Below are positions 15,879 through 26,188 of a stretch of DNA of 64,000 bases, in pieces. The stretch is from Thalassotalea eurytherma (GTDB lineage: Bacteria > Pseudomonadota > Gammaproteobacteria > Enterobacterales > Alteromonadaceae): the NCBI RefSeq assembly GCF_030161415.1, contig NZ_BSSU01000003.1, forward strand, positions 124,001 to 188,000. Direction: 5' to 3'. How positions within the stretch are numbered: position 1 is the stretch's first letter; each line of letters begins with the position of its first letter. The notes beneath the pieces were generated by a model. It had not been told where the DNA came from. It did not search any database and worked only from the letters and a program-made list of their open reading frames with translations. Both the position numbers and the translations under genes were made by a program.

Positions 15879-17651
15879 TTAACCAAACTGCAATTTATGT
15901 AATTGTGCATAAGCACCATCTTTTGCAATTAAGACTTGATGGTTACCTTGTTCGATTATCTCACCTTGCTCAAGTACCAAAATAGTATCGGCATTTTCAA
16001 TCGTAGATAGACGGTGAGCTATCACTAAACAGGTTCTATTTTTTTGTAGCGTATGAAGCGCATCTTGAATATGACGTTCAGATTCAGTATCTAACGCTGA
16101 CGTAGCTTCATCTAAAATTAGAAACGGTGCATCACATAAGATAGCTCGTGCTATGGCGACACGCTGTCTTTGCCCACCTGATAATAACGCGCCATTTTCA
16201 CCAACATTACTATGGATACCCTCAGGTAAAGACTCAGCAAACTCCCAAACATGAGCACTTTTCGCCGCTTCTATGATTTCGGCTTCAGTCGCATCTGGCT
16301 TTCCATAGGCTATGTTATTTGCGATAGAATCATTAAACAGCACAACTTGCTGTGAAACATAGGCAAATTGATTTCTTAAATCATGAAGTTTATATTCATT
16401 GATATCTTCACCATCAATGAGCACCTGACCTTGATTGGCTTGATAAAAACGCAATAGTAAAGAGCTTAACGTAGATTTACCACTACCACTGCGACCAACT
16501 AGTGCCACAGTTTGTCCTGGGCTCACATCAAAACTAATATCATTTAAGGCAGGTTTCTCTTCACCTTCGTAAGTAAAATGTACAGAATCAAACGTAATGT
16601 TGCCCTTGGCTCTGCCTAGTGCTTTTGTGCCTGTATCTTTTTCAATTTCTTCATCAAGTACTTTAAAAATACTCGCACAAGCAGCCATACCGCGCTGAAA
16701 TTCACTATTAACGGTAGTCAATAATTTCAATGGGCGAAGTAACATCGCCATACAGGTGATCACGGTTGTAAAACTACCTGGGGTTAACGACTCACGCATA
16801 GCGTCAGTATTAGCAAGATACAAAACAAAAGCTAAAGCAAAAGAAGCGATAATTTGAATAATGGGTACACTAGCAGACTTAGTCGCGATCATCTTCATGC
16901 GTTGTTGGCGATTACGTTTATTCACGTCAGCAAAACGTTCGCTTTCACGCTTGTTACCATCAAAAGTTAATACCACTTTATGGCCATTAATTGTTTGTTC
17001 AGAGGCTGTTGTAACCTCGCCCATGGTATCTTGAATGTGCTTGCTGATCGCGCGAAAACGTTTCGATACCACACTCACAATGACGGCAATTACCGGCGTT
17101 AATAACAAAAAAATAGCAGAGAGTTGCCACGAGTTATAGAACATAACAATTAGCAAGCCGGTGACGAAAGCGCCTTGTTGAACGAGCGTTAGTAGAGCTT
17201 TACTCGAGGCATTTAACACTTGCTCGGTATCATAGGTTATTTTAGATATTAAGCTACCCGCAGAATTTTTATCATGATAGTCCACCGGCATAGCAATGAT
17301 ATGCTCAAAAAGTTCTTGGCGAAGATCGGCAACAACATGGTTACCTACCCATGACAAACAATAGGTGCCAATAAAGTGAAAAGCACCTCGTAGAATAAAC
17401 ATCACAATGATAAATAACGGTGCCCATTGCATAAAATTAGGGTTTTTACCTGTTAATCCTTCATCAATTAACGGCTGTAGTTGAGAAAAAACAAAACTAT
17501 CAACAGCAGCATAACCAAGCATACCGATAACGGCGGCAATAAACCCTTTTTTATAAGCCTTGGCGTAGCTCATTAATCGTTTAAACGTACTCGGGTTTTC
17601 AGCTTCTTGGCTTTTTGATAGCGCTGAGGACTGTTGTTCTGTGTTTTGCAT
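15879..17651 (-). CDS. msbA: Lipid A export ATP-binding/permease protein MsbA
   Basis: Homodimeric ABC flippase that moves core-lipid A from the cytoplasmic to the periplasmic leaflet. The N-terminal half holds six membrane segments (about residues 35-320); the ATPase half has Walker A GRSGSGKST, signature LSGGQRQR, Walker B FLILDEATSALD and the switch His in IAHRLSTI. At 590 residues it is the usual size. It sits between comEC and lpxK, as in E. coli. No separate promoter is evident in the 58-base gap to comEC. Confidence 0.97.
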   Translation of the reverse strand: MQNTEQQSSALSKSQEAENPSTFKRLMSYAKAYKKGFIAAVIGMLGYAAVDSFVFSQLQPLIDEGLTGKNPNFMQWAPLFIIVMFILRGAFHFIGTYCLSWVGNHVVADLRQELFEHIIAMPVDYHDKNSAGSLISKITYDTEQVLNASSKALLTLVQQGAFVTGLLIVMFYNSWQLSAIFLLLTPVIAVIVSVVSKRFRAISKHIQDTMGEVTTASEQTINGHKVVLTFDGNKRESERFADVNKRNRQQRMKMIATKSASVPIIQIIASFALAFVLYLANTDAMRESLTPGSFTTVITCMAMLLRPLKLLTTVNSEFQRGMAACASIFKVLDEEIEKDTGTKALGRAKGNITFDSVHFTYEGEEKPALNDISFDVSPGQTVALVGRSGSGKSTLSSLLLRFYQANQGQVLIDGEDINEYKLHDLRNQFAYVSQQVVLFNDSIANNIAYGKPDATEAEIIEAAKSAHVWEFAESLPEGIHSNVGENGALLSGGQRQRVAIARAILCDAPFLILDEATSALDTESERHIQDALHTLQKNRTCLVIAHRLSTIENADTILVLEQGEIIEQGNHQVLIAKDGAYAQLHKLQFG

Positions 17652-17709
17652 TCATTATCTCAATATTCTGATCAGCCGGTATTTTACCGCTAATTCATAA
17701 CGATACCAA

Positions 17710-20211
17710 CTAATTCACAAACCAATACGGAAAATCATGTTGTCGATTTGTTTCAACAACCAAGTTATCAGCTTGGTTTGTGCCAAAAAAATGCACAACC
17801 ACACTGCCATCATTTGCCGTATTAAAGATTTCGATATCTTCTTTTTGGTATCGCTTCACTACATCTTTATGGGGCATTTTCCAGTGATTTAAATACTTAG
17901 TGCTAAAAATGACAACGTCAGGGGATACAGTTTTAATAAAATGAGTTGAAGAAGATGTTTTAGAGCCATGATGTGGCGCAACTAGGACATCAGCATTTAG
18001 CAATTTTTTATTGGCCTTATCACCTACTAATGTCTGCTCTATCCTTTTACTGATATCACCGGGCAGTAAAACACGTTGATTATTACCTGAAATACGAATA
18101 ACACAGGAGTTATCATTATCACTTGGCAACGCTTGGCTCACTTTTTTTAGTTGCTTTGGTGACAACACATCGATAGTTAATCCTTGCCATTGAAAAACCT
18201 TTCCCTTCTGACAAGTAGACCAGTTAATGTGCTCGCCAGTGCGATGACTTAGTTCAATTTGATACGGCGTGAAGACACGGTCAACCTTAACCTTGGCTAA
18301 TAGCGCATTAAAGCCGCCGTTGTGATCATTATCATTATGACTCAAAATGACAACATCGAGAGCTTGTATTCCTTGATGCGTTAAGTATGGCGCAATGACA
18401 CTATCAACAAAGTTAAAACTGTTGTCATAACTTGCTCCGGTGTCATACAAAATAGCTTTACCTTGTTTTTCAATAAGGACACTTAAGCCGTGCCCAACAT
18501 CAAAGGTCGTTAATCGCCAATAGGCGTTATTCCTTTCCGGCGCCATAAGCCATTTAAATATGATTGACACAACAAAAATACTGACCACCGCGATAGAAAA
18601 TCGCGCACCTTTAAATATGCCAATACCCAATACGAAGATAATCAAGCAAACGAGAACGTACCAAGACTGAGCAGAAACGAATATGGAAGAAAAACCGAAC
18701 TCACTCAACCAAAGCAAATAACGCCATAAGATATGTAACACCTGGTGATTAAATGACAGTATAGGTTCAAGTACGTGTGAAATATCTAATCCTACAGCAC
18801 CTTGTATTAATACTAAGCAAGCATGAAAAAATATCGCTGGGATAACAACAAAACTCATCCATGGCACTGCAATCAAATTCGCAATAAAGCTAATCGTTGA
18901 AATTTGGTTTTGCATTAAACTCGTTACTGGCAACAGTAGTAGGCTTAACGCTACCTGTATAACGATTATGGTCACAAGAGAGTAACACCACTGAAAAACT
19001 CTTCTTTGCTGTGCTTGCTCAAGATGGACCTTAAGACTTAATCTTTGGGCAAGATTTTTTCGCCAACACTGTGTTCGCCATAACACCAAAAATATCGTAG
19101 AAACGGCTGTTAAAGATAACCAGAAGCTAAAACTAATAAACGCCATAGGTTCAATCAATACAATGATAAACACACTAACCAGCACCAGCCTAGTTCTAGA
19201 TATTTGAAAACTACCAACCACAGACAAGACATAGATAGTCAACATCACTAATGCTCTTATCGTCGGCATAGAAAAGTTGGCCAGATAGGCATAAAAACCT
19301 GCAATAAATAGCGCAACGACTAATGAAAGGTGATGTATGTTAAGACGTGTGATTGCTATCGAGTTTAGATAGTTAGGGACTAAATGAGACAACAGCCAAG
19401 TCAAGCAATATACAATAAGGCGAACCAGCACAACAGCCATCATAAAAATAAGGCCAATGTGTAAACCTGAGATCGCAATGAGGTGGCTGGTGTTAGTTCG
19501 TTGTAATACTTGCCACTGCGCCTTATCGATAAGGAAGCGTTCGCCAAAAGTCAGTGCTAGAACAATGCCTTTTAATGAATTGCCTTGATATTGCGTTGCG
19601 ATACGATCAAATAGTTGTTGTCGCAAACTAACGACGTTATCAATTATCTGAGTTGTATTACTTGTCGCTCGGTAAACATAACCGGTGGCGTGTATATCTT
19701 TTTCCCTAAGCCAACGTTGGTATGAAAAAACTGTTGGATTAGCGTAACCATGAGCAGGCTTGATTTTAATCTGAGCTAACCACGCTTGACCTTGTTTAGG
19801 TTCAATAAATTTTGTCGATACCTTTAACTCTTCCTCAAGTTGCCAGTTCAACCTTACTCGAATTGGCTGGTTTACTTTGCGTTCATTTACTTCCAGTAGC
19901 AAAGCATTGAATCGATAGTTCTTTGTCCCCTTTGCGGGAATACTTTGAATAATAAACTTTGCGAAAATAGGTTGGGCTATGAATGAGTTAATAGCTATCT
20001 CATTTGAATTGAATATATTTTGGTATTGAAAAGCAGACAACCAGACCCAACTAATACCTAAACAAATTGCAACAAAGAATCGTACTTTTTTTAAACATAA
20101 CAACCCTAAACCAAGTATAATGATCAGGTAAATGCAAAAAACACTTGGTTGTGCAGTAAAAAATAGGGAGAATAACGCTCCTTGTATAAAACTAAATAAC
20201 CACCTATCCAT
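17710..20211 (-). CDS. comEC: DNA internalisation-related competence protein ComEC/Rec2
   Basis: Inner-membrane channel for single-stranded DNA during natural transformation. The protein of 833 residues has N-terminal membrane segments and an OB-like soluble domain, the central Competence domain (LLIAISGLHIGLIF and the following membrane helices), and a C-terminal metallo-beta-lactamase-like domain with LSHNDNDHNGG and APHHGSKTSSS, the likely nuclease part. It precedes msbA on the same strand. It is divergent from the DUF2062 gene with only 23 bases between starts, so promoters must overlap the coding regions or be shared. Competence itself would need other genes outside the window. Confidence 0.95.
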   Translation of the reverse strand: MDRWLFSFIQGALFSLFFTAQPSVFCIYLIIILGLGLLCLKKVRFFVAICLGISWVWLSAFQYQNIFNSNEIAINSFIAQPIFAKFIIQSIPAKGTKNYRFNALLLEVNERKVNQPIRVRLNWQLEEELKVSTKFIEPKQGQAWLAQIKIKPAHGYANPTVFSYQRWLREKDIHATGYVYRATSNTTQIIDNVVSLRQQLFDRIATQYQGNSLKGIVLALTFGERFLIDKAQWQVLQRTNTSHLIAISGLHIGLIFMMAVVLVRLIVYCLTWLLSHLVPNYLNSIAITRLNIHHLSLVVALFIAGFYAYLANFSMPTIRALVMLTIYVLSVVGSFQISRTRLVLVSVFIIVLIEPMAFISFSFWLSLTAVSTIFLVLWRTQCWRKNLAQRLSLKVHLEQAQQRRVFQWCYSLVTIIVIQVALSLLLLPVTSLMQNQISTISFIANLIAVPWMSFVVIPAIFFHACLVLIQGAVGLDISHVLEPILSFNHQVLHILWRYLLWLSEFGFSSIFVSAQSWYVLVCLIIFVLGIGIFKGARFSIAVVSIFVVSIIFKWLMAPERNNAYWRLTTFDVGHGLSVLIEKQGKAILYDTGASYDNSFNFVDSVIAPYLTHQGIQALDVVILSHNDNDHNGGFNALLAKVKVDRVFTPYQIELSHRTGEHINWSTCQKGKVFQWQGLTIDVLSPKQLKKVSQALPSDNDNSCVIRISGNNQRVLLPGDISKRIEQTLVGDKANKKLLNADVLVAPHHGSKTSSSTHFIKTVSPDVVIFSTKYLNHWKMPHKDVVKRYQKEDIEIFNTANDGSVVVHFFGTNQADNLVVETNRQHDFPYWFVN

Positions 20212-20234
20212 AGTGATTTAAATCCGTTTATTTT

Positions 20235-20756
20235 ATGCCTAAAAAAACTATCAAGCGTTACATGCCAGATCACCACACCATTCGCAATAATAAACATTTG
20301 CAAATTTTTGGTGACTTTCTTCACAATCCTAATTTATGGCATTTAAATCGACGCAGTGTTGCCCGTGCATTTGCTATAGGCTTGTTTTTCGCTTTTATTC
20401 CCGTGCCGTTTCAAATGATTTTAGCAGCAGGTACAGCCATTATAGTACATGGTAATTTACCGCTCTCAGTCGCTATTGTTTGGATCACTAATCCAATCAC
20501 TATGCCTGCGATATTTTATGCCTGTTATGTGACGGGGACCTGGGTGTTAAATACGCCTAAACAAGCGTTTAGTTTTGAAGCGTCTTGGCAGTGGGTCATT
20601 GATAGCATATCCACTATTGGGCCAGCATTTCTAGTCGGCTGTGGTGTACTTGCCATATTATTTAGTCTTATTGGTTATTTTGGCATTCAGAGCTTATGGC
20701 GTTACTCAGTAACGAAAGAATGGAATAAGCGTAAGTTATCTCGTCAAGACAAGTAA
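20235..20756 (+). CDS. DUF2062 membrane protein
   Basis: A 173-residue protein with a basic N-terminus and three or four hydrophobic segments (about residues 45-65, 72-100 and 125-150). The pattern RRSVARAFAIGLFFAFIPVPFQM and VWITNPITMPAIFYACY is that of DUF2062 proteins, which in gammaproteobacteria are commonly next to comEC/msbA. Function is not established. There is no obvious ribosome-binding site before ATG 20235 and it is divergent from comEC. The family call rests on the recognised motif. Confidence 0.88.
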   Translation: MPKKTIKRYMPDHHTIRNNKHLQIFGDFLHNPNLWHLNRRSVARAFAIGLFFAFIPVPFQMILAAGTAIIVHGNLPLSVAIVWITNPITMPAIFYACYVTGTWVLNTPKQAFSFEASWQWVIDSISTIGPAFLVGCGVLAILFSLIGYFGIQSLWRYSVTKEWNKRKLSRQDK

Positions 20757-20783
20757 CTTACGCCTATCAATTAGTGTTGAGTG

Positions 20784-22040
20784 CTAGGCTTGCCCAAGTA
20801 CTTGAGCAGGCGCCACTTTAGTTGCACGCCAAGCTGGGTAAATAGTTGCCAACAAACTCATACAAACCGCAATAAACGCTGTCAAAATAACATCTTGGCT
20901 TTGCATATGGCTTGGAATGTAATTGATAAAATAAACATCTCCTGAAAGAAATTGCGTATTAAACAATTGCTCGAACCACTGCACAATGTCAGTTAAGTTT
21001 TTCGCTAAATAAATACCTAGCAAGGTGCCAAATACCGTACCAAGCAAGCCATTACTCAACCCTTGTAGAATAAAACACATCATTATCGTCGACGGCGTAG
21101 CGCCCATGGTGATCAAAATCGCAATATCACCACGCTTTTCGTTAACAACCATAATAAGCGTTGAAACAATATTGAAACTGGCCACAGCAATGACCATAGT
21201 TAGTGCCAAATACATGACGACACGCACCAGTTGAATATCAGAAAACAAATGCCCTTGTGTTCGCGTCCAGTCATAAATATAGACATAATCTTGCGTCAAA
21301 AGGTTCGCCGCCTGCCTCACAATTTGTGGCGCGGCAAAAATAGAGTCAACTTTTAAACGGATCCCCTGAACTTGTGCTGGCTCTAATTCTAAAAACGCCT
21401 GCCCGTGGCTAAGCTCGGTATAAATCAAGCTATCATCAATCACACCACCAAACTTAAAAACACCAACCACTGTTAAATTAAATACTTCGGGCGCAGGAAA
21501 TTGCTGTCTTACTTGACCTGAATGGGCTTTAGGAAGCAGTAATTGCACCTTATCTCCGGCACTTAGAGAAAGTTTATCTGCAATGCCCTGCCCAATAATA
21601 ATACTATTTTCTTGCTGTAAATCCTGCCATTGGCCGTTAATTACGTAACTTGAGATATCTGATACTTGCTGTTCTAATTCCAGATCTACGCCACGCAATT
21701 CAACACCTTTTAACTGCCCTTTCTTCTGCAACATCGCTTGCGCTTTAATCAATGGTGCAGCCGCAATAACTCGCTCACTTTTCGTCACTGTATTGATATT
21801 TTCGCGCCAACGGGTCATTGGCGTATCAACGCTAATTAATTCACCATGCGGAACAATCGACAGTAACTTTTGTGCTAAGACACGTTCAAATCCATTCATT
21901 GCCGATAAAGCAACAATTAATACACAAACACCTAACATGATGCCGAGCGTCGATGAAGCTGAAATAAACGAAGCAAAACCGCTTTGATGACGACTAAATA
22001 AATAGCGTTTTGCTAAAAAGACACTTAACGAATTAGCCAT
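20784..22040 (-). CDS. lolE: Lipoprotein-releasing ABC transporter permease LolE
   Basis: One of two permeases of the LolCDE complex, which extracts outer-membrane lipoproteins from the inner membrane and hands them to LolA. Of 418 residues, one membrane helix lies near the N-terminus (FISASSTLGIMLGVCVLIVALSAMNGFE), then a periplasmic domain of about 200 residues, then three FtsX-type helices. The NGFE motif after helix 1 is typical of LolC/LolE. It is the third gene of the lolC-lolD-lolE order, and its ATG overlaps the lolD stop by one base (TAATG). Assignment as LolE over LolC is by gene order. Confidence 0.93.
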   Translation of the reverse strand: MANSLSVFLAKRYLFSRHQSGFASFISASSTLGIMLGVCVLIVALSAMNGFERVLAQKLLSIVPHGELISVDTPMTRWRENINTVTKSERVIAAAPLIKAQAMLQKKGQLKGVELRGVDLELEQQVSDISSYVINGQWQDLQQENSIIIGQGIADKLSLSAGDKVQLLLPKAHSGQVRQQFPAPEVFNLTVVGVFKFGGVIDDSLIYTELSHGQAFLELEPAQVQGIRLKVDSIFAAPQIVRQAANLLTQDYVYIYDWTRTQGHLFSDIQLVRVVMYLALTMVIAVASFNIVSTLIMVVNEKRGDIAILITMGATPSTIMMCFILQGLSNGLLGTVFGTLLGIYLAKNLTDIVQWFEQLFNTQFLSGDVYFINYIPSHMQSQDVILTAFIAVCMSLLATIYPAWRATKVAPAQVLGQA

Positions 22041-22738
22041 TATGCGCTTTGCTCTGTTGCATATAATGGTTTCAGCGAGCCTTGTTCTAAACTTAATTGA
22101 CGATGCATTTTGCCCGCTAACGTTAAGTCGTGCGTCACAATAACAAAGCTTGTTTTCAAATTTTTATTCAGTGTTAGTAAAAGCTGATAGATTTGCTCGG
22201 CACTTTCAAAATCTAAATTACCCGTAGGTTCATCGGCAAGCACAAGTGCTGGTTTATTGACTAGTGCGCGAGCAATTGCTACCCGTTGACGCTCACCACC
22301 AGATAGTTGTGCTGGTCGATGTTCAAAGCGATGTGATAAGCCCACTTGGCTCAACATGTCTTGCGCTTGCTGCTTAGCTTGTTTTGGTGCCATACCGGCA
22401 ATAAGCAATGGCATGGCAACGTTTTCCTCAGCGCTAAACTCCATCATCAAGTGATGAAATTGATAAATAAAACCAATATGTTGATTTCTAAACATTGCTT
22501 GTTGCTTTTCACTCAATTGATGAATATCAACATCATTGATCAGTACCTTGCCACTTGTCGGTGTATCAAGCGCGCCAGCAATATGCAAAAAGGTACTTTT
22601 ACCACAACCTGAACGCCCTACTACGGCAACAAGCTCTCCTGTTTCAACAGTTAAGTCTAACCCATTGAGCACGTGCGTCGCGTTTTGCCCTTGTTGGTAT
22701 TCTTTAAATAGAGATTGACACGAGAGTACGTTATTCAT
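22040..22738 (-). CDS. lolD: Lipoprotein-releasing ABC transporter ATP-binding protein LolD
   Basis: Cytoplasmic ATPase of the LolCDE lipoprotein exporter, 232 residues. Walker A GRSGCGKST, signature LSGGERQR, Walker B LVLADEPTGNLD and switch His in VTHDLTLA are all intact, and FIYQFHHLMMEFSAEENV is a LolD-type Q-loop sequence. It overlaps lolC by eight bases and lolE by one, so all three should be made together. Confidence 0.97.
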   Translation of the reverse strand: MNNVLSCQSLFKEYQQGQNATHVLNGLDLTVETGELVAVVGRSGCGKSTFLHIAGALDTPTSGKVLINDVDIHQLSEKQQAMFRNQHIGFIYQFHHLMMEFSAEENVAMPLLIAGMAPKQAKQQAQDMLSQVGLSHRFEHRPAQLSGGERQRVAIARALVNKPALVLADEPTGNLDFESAEQIYQLLLTLNKNLKTSFVIVTHDLTLAGKMHRQLSLEQGSLKPLYATEQSA

Positions 22739-23957
22739 GCTTTAACACCTGCGCTGGCATAGTTCTAGAGGCGCGATACGCTGGGTATAACGTTGCTAAC
22801 AGCGTTAACGCGAGTGCACCAAAAATAATAAAAATTAAATCGTCGATTTTAAATAAGATAGGCAACTGCTGATCGCCATAGGCAGCTCCAAAAATATTAA
22901 TGTTCATCATGGCAAGTAAGTCGTTAATTTTAAACGTCAAAGCTAAACCAATAACGGTGCCAAGCAGTGTTCCCCACAAACCATTAACCATGCCTTGCGT
23001 AATAAATATTTTTAGGATTGATAACCGATCTAAACCTAGGGTCTGCAAAATACTGATTTCACCTTGCTTATCAACCACGACCATAACGAGGGCTGAGACA
23101 ATATTAAAAGCAGCTACAGCGATAATAAGACTTAGCATCAGCCACATCATTCGCTTTTCCATTTTCACGGCATTAAACAGGCTACCCTGTGATTGTTGCC
23201 AAAACTGGACATCAAAGCCGTTTAACGCGTTTGACATTGTTTGAGTCACTCGTTGTGCAAGAAAAGCGTCATCTAAGTAAAACCGTAACTGACTGACTTC
23301 TTGCAACGGTTTTCCTAATAATCGGTTGGCTTTAGGCAAATGAATGTACGCAACGCTATCATCTATTTGCGAGCCAACATTAAATAAAGCAACCACCTTA
23401 AATACGCGTTGCACAGGCACTCGTCCCATTGGTGTAAAACGCGTTTGGTTAGGCAAGACAATACGTACATCGTCACCAATATTAATATTTAGCTGATAGG
23501 CCAATGAACGACCAATAACAATGTTGTAGCTATTTTCTGATAATTGAGAAAGCGCGCCATATCGCATATTTTCAGCAACTAAATTTTGTGCTTCGTATGC
23601 TGGCAAGATCCCCGTTAAAAGAATCCCTTTAAGCCCACTCGCCGACTGAATGAGTGCTTCAGATTCACTAATCGGTGAAACCGCCTTCACGTTGGGGTGT
23701 TGCAAAAACTCTTCAATACGCTGCTGGTAATTATCAATTCCCTGTTCACTTTTTACGACAATATGCGGGACAATACCTAATACGCGTTTCTTCAATTCAT
23801 TTTCGAATCCGTTCATCACAGACACGACAGTGATCAGGGCACTTACACCAAGTAAAATACCAATAATAGAGAAAAAGGTGATAAAGGAAACGAAGCCACT
23901 TTTAGCACGAGCGCGACTATAACGTAGGCCTATAAATAAACTGACAGGTTGTATCAT
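22731..23957 (-). CDS. lolC: Lipoprotein-releasing ABC transporter permease LolC
   Basis: First permease of LolCDE, 408 residues with the same architecture as LolE: one N-terminal helix (GFVSFITFFSIIGILLGVSALITVVSVMNGFE region), a large periplasmic part and a C-terminal FtsX membrane domain ending in LYPAYRASRTMPAQVLKHE-type signature. LolC binds LolA through a hook loop; this is known of the family and not visible here. The upstream region is shared with the divergent PilZ-like gene. Confidence 0.93.
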   Translation of the reverse strand: MIQPVSLFIGLRYSRARAKSGFVSFITFFSIIGILLGVSALITVVSVMNGFENELKKRVLGIVPHIVVKSEQGIDNYQQRIEEFLQHPNVKAVSPISESEALIQSASGLKGILLTGILPAYEAQNLVAENMRYGALSQLSENSYNIVIGRSLAYQLNINIGDDVRIVLPNQTRFTPMGRVPVQRVFKVVALFNVGSQIDDSVAYIHLPKANRLLGKPLQEVSQLRFYLDDAFLAQRVTQTMSNALNGFDVQFWQQSQGSLFNAVKMEKRMMWLMLSLIIAVAAFNIVSALVMVVVDKQGEISILQTLGLDRLSILKIFITQGMVNGLWGTLLGTVIGLALTFKINDLLAMMNINIFGAAYGDQQLPILFKIDDLIFIIFGALALTLLATLYPAYRASRTMPAQVLKHE

Positions 23958-24062
23958 TAAATTTTAACGACTCGACTAAACAGGTGACAAACAATTAATT
24001 ATCTTTATGGGAAAGCAAGCTTATCATACATTTATAAGCTAAACACTGTGGAATCTTTACTA

Positions 24063-24087
24063 TAATGGCAGATGAATTCTGCCATTA
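24063..24087. promoter_or_regulatory. Palindrome overlapping a TATAAT -10 box
   Basis: TAATGGCAGA and TCTGCCATTA form a perfect 10-base dyad with a 5-base spacer, overlapping a TATAAT at 24061-24066 in the region between lolC and the divergent PilZ-like gene. As DNA it resembles an operator; as RNA it is a hairpin followed by TTCTGTTTTTT, so an attenuator or leftover terminator is an alternative. No known regulator matches from memory. Confidence 0.45.
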
Positions 24088-24170
24088 TTCTGTTTTTTAA
24101 ACGTCGATAGTAAACACTGGCCGTTTACTTTAAAATCTAATTATAATGATAAAAAAACTGTAGGAACAAT

Positions 24171-24761
24171 ATGAGCCAATTAAGTCAGGCAGAAAAGCTA
24201 AAACAATTTGAAGAGTTTTTTTCAATCGTCCACGAATTTAGCGTTAATGTGACTACTTTGCCAAAGCCAGTGAGTGAAGAGATATTTGAACAGCTCATTC
24301 CTGTACCTTTTCTATTATCTTCAGACAATGCAACTATTGACCAAAGTGCGCTTCGTTCTATTCAATCTTTACGCGGTGTTTCCAATCAGCTTACTGACTA
24401 TTTGCAACATCAATCGCGTAAAATCGACTTGCTCGTTGGCTATATTCTTCAGCAACATGATGACGAACAGCATAGAGCCAAAGGCACACTCTTCGGTGGT
24501 TCAGGTATCAAGTTTACCAGTGAACGAACATTCGAGACCAATCAGCTCATCGAATTAAAGATATTTCTCGATATTGAAAATGTCGCAATCTACTGTCATG
24601 GCGAGGTTATCGATAAGCAAGAGCAAGACGGTCGCGACGAATACACCGTTATATTTCAACAAATAAGAGATATCGACCAAGATATTCTGGTAAGAGCAAG
24701 CTTGCATATTCAAGCTAAAGCATTACAAACGCTGGCTAAACAGCGTCGAGAATCCAAGTAA
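24171..24761 (+). CDS. PilZ-like protein next to lolCDE
   Basis: A 196-residue cytoplasmic protein with a helical N-terminus and a C-terminal beta-rich PilZ-like domain (about residues 95-185, around KGTLFGGSGIKFTSERTF and FLDIENVAIYCHGEV). The two c-di-GMP motifs of functional PilZ domains (RxxxR and D/NxSxxG) are not intact: only GGSGIKF remains. It may therefore not bind c-di-GMP, as reported for the Vibrio PlzB type protein at the same place beside lolCDE. The strong GGAACA upstream of ATG 24171 and terminator after it mark a single-gene unit. Confidence 0.75.
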   Translation: MSQLSQAEKLKQFEEFFSIVHEFSVNVTTLPKPVSEEIFEQLIPVPFLLSSDNATIDQSALRSIQSLRGVSNQLTDYLQHQSRKIDLLVGYILQQHDDEQHRAKGTLFGGSGIKFTSERTFETNQLIELKIFLDIENVAIYCHGEVIDKQEQDGRDEYTVIFQQIRDIDQDILVRASLHIQAKALQTLAKQRRESK

Positions 24762-24782
24762 CAACATTAAAGTTTGAACAAT

Positions 24783-24812
24783 AAAAAAGGTCGCATTAGC
24801 GACCTTTTTTTT
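24783..24812. terminator. Bidirectional terminator
   Basis: AAAAAAGGTCGC and GCGACCTTTTTT form a 12-base perfect stem with an ATTA loop between the convergent PilZ-like and chemoreceptor genes. Confidence 0.92.
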
Positions 24813-24829
24813 ACGAAAACGTTAAGAAC

Positions 24830-25990
24830 CTAAACGCAAATTCTGTTTAGGGTTTGATCTACTTCTTTAGCTGTCGATTTTTGCATATCAGCATGCTGAT
24901 TTATCGATGAAAAACCATTATTAATATCGCGTGATAACTCTACGATCGACGACATATTGTCATTAATAGAAGATGTCGAACGTTGCTGCTCTTCTGTGCC
25001 ACTGGCTATTTGAGAAGTTAAGTTATCAACTTCAGCAAAAACATCTCCAATTTGCGCTAACGCTGTTACCACTTCTTGAGAGTGAGTTAAACTCTCTTGC
25101 GTTAACGATTGACCACGAGAAATAGCACTTACCGCATTACTTGATTTTTCTTGTAACCCTTCAACCATTGATTGAATTTCTACGGTAGATTCTTGAGTAC
25201 GATGTGCCAAGGCACGAACCTCATCAGCTACAACAGCAAAACCTCGACCTTGTTCACCAGCACGTGCCGCTTCAATCGCAGCATTCAATGCTAGTAGGTT
25301 GGTTTGCTCAGCGATACCGCGAATTACGTCAAGCACTGAACCAATGCGTGCACTCTCCTCCTGTAGCAATGCAATATCATTTGCCATACCGTTAACTTCT
25401 TGAGCGAATGACTCTATGGTATGTTGGCTAGTATTTGAAGACTGTGTACCTTGAACCAAAATATCCATCACTTGGCTAGTAGTTTCACTTACTTGAGAAG
25501 CACTTTCAGATAACACTCCCGACGTACTTGCTACTTCTTCAATTGATGACGCCATTTGCTCGATTAGGCTGCTGGTTGTATTGACGGAACTTGTCGATGC
25601 ATTCATTTGCTGTGCAAGCTCGGTTGAGCCGGAGCTAAGTATTTCTGATTCTCTTCGAATTTCTTTGATAACATCAGATAGGTTACCAACAAATGCGCTT
25701 AGTTGATTAATGATTCTTCCAAGTTCATCATCAATACCGTCAGAAAGGGGCTTTTTAGGTGCTTCATCAACGCTTATTACTAAATTTAAGTAACTCTTTA
25801 ACCGTTCTAGGCGTGTTGCTAGCCACATGTTTGAAAATACGTAACTTGCGATTAACTGTGTAACTAACATTGCAATAATAAGTGCACTAGCAAGTGCGGA
25901 AATATCTGTAAATACCAGAAAAATAATGACAAACAAGAAACCAACAATTGCTTGCGGTAACAGAAGCTTAATATTCAAGCGTTCTAACAT
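24830..25990 (-). CDS. Methyl-accepting chemotaxis protein without a periplasmic sensor
   Basis: The C-terminal signalling domain is classic, with the hairpin tip [20 protein letters not shown] and [16 protein letters not shown], which contacts CheA and CheW. The N-terminus has two membrane helices (about residues 9-27 and 31-54) separated by only a few residues, so there is no periplasmic ligand domain. A HAMP-like coiled linker follows. Of 386 residues nearly all is signalling module. The stimulus may be sensed in the membrane or through a partner. The C-terminus ends without a CheR-binding pentapeptide. Single gene; divergent from the DUF2897-like gene. Confidence 0.95.
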   Translation of the reverse strand: MLERLNIKLLLPQAIVGFLFVIIFLVFTDISALASALIIAMLVTQLIASYVFSNMWLATRLERLKSYLNLVISVDEAPKKPLSDGIDDELGRIINQLSAFVGNLSDVIKEIRRESEILSSGSTELAQQMNASTSSVNTTSSLIEQMASSIEEVASTSGVLSESASQVSETTSQVMDILVQGTQSSNTSQHTIESFAQEVNGMANDIALLQEESARIGSVLDVIRGIAEQTNLLALNAAIEAARAGEQGRGFAVVADEVRALAHRTQESTVEIQSMVEGLQEKSSNAVSAISRGQSLTQESLTHSQEVVTALAQIGDVFAEVDNLTSQIASGTEEQQRSTSSINDNMSSIVELSRDINNGFSSINQHADMQKSTAKEVDQTLNRICV

Positions 25991-26188
25991 AATTCACCTG
26001 TTCAAAGTTATCTATTTACTACCATTATTCACATTAAAATTAGGTAGCTATTTATAATTATGAATAGTAAGTTACACGCAAACCAATAATTTGGCTATCA
26101 ATAATTAGCATTAGGCTAGCGAATTTTTTAAATTTTAACCCTTGTGTAACATACGGCTAAAGCTCATCCAACAATAAGGACGAACAAC

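Noticed and set aside
20124-20324. Minus-strand frame overlapping the comEC start and DUF2062
   Set aside because: It lies opposite a well-supported gene, and comEC has a clear start of its own at 20211.
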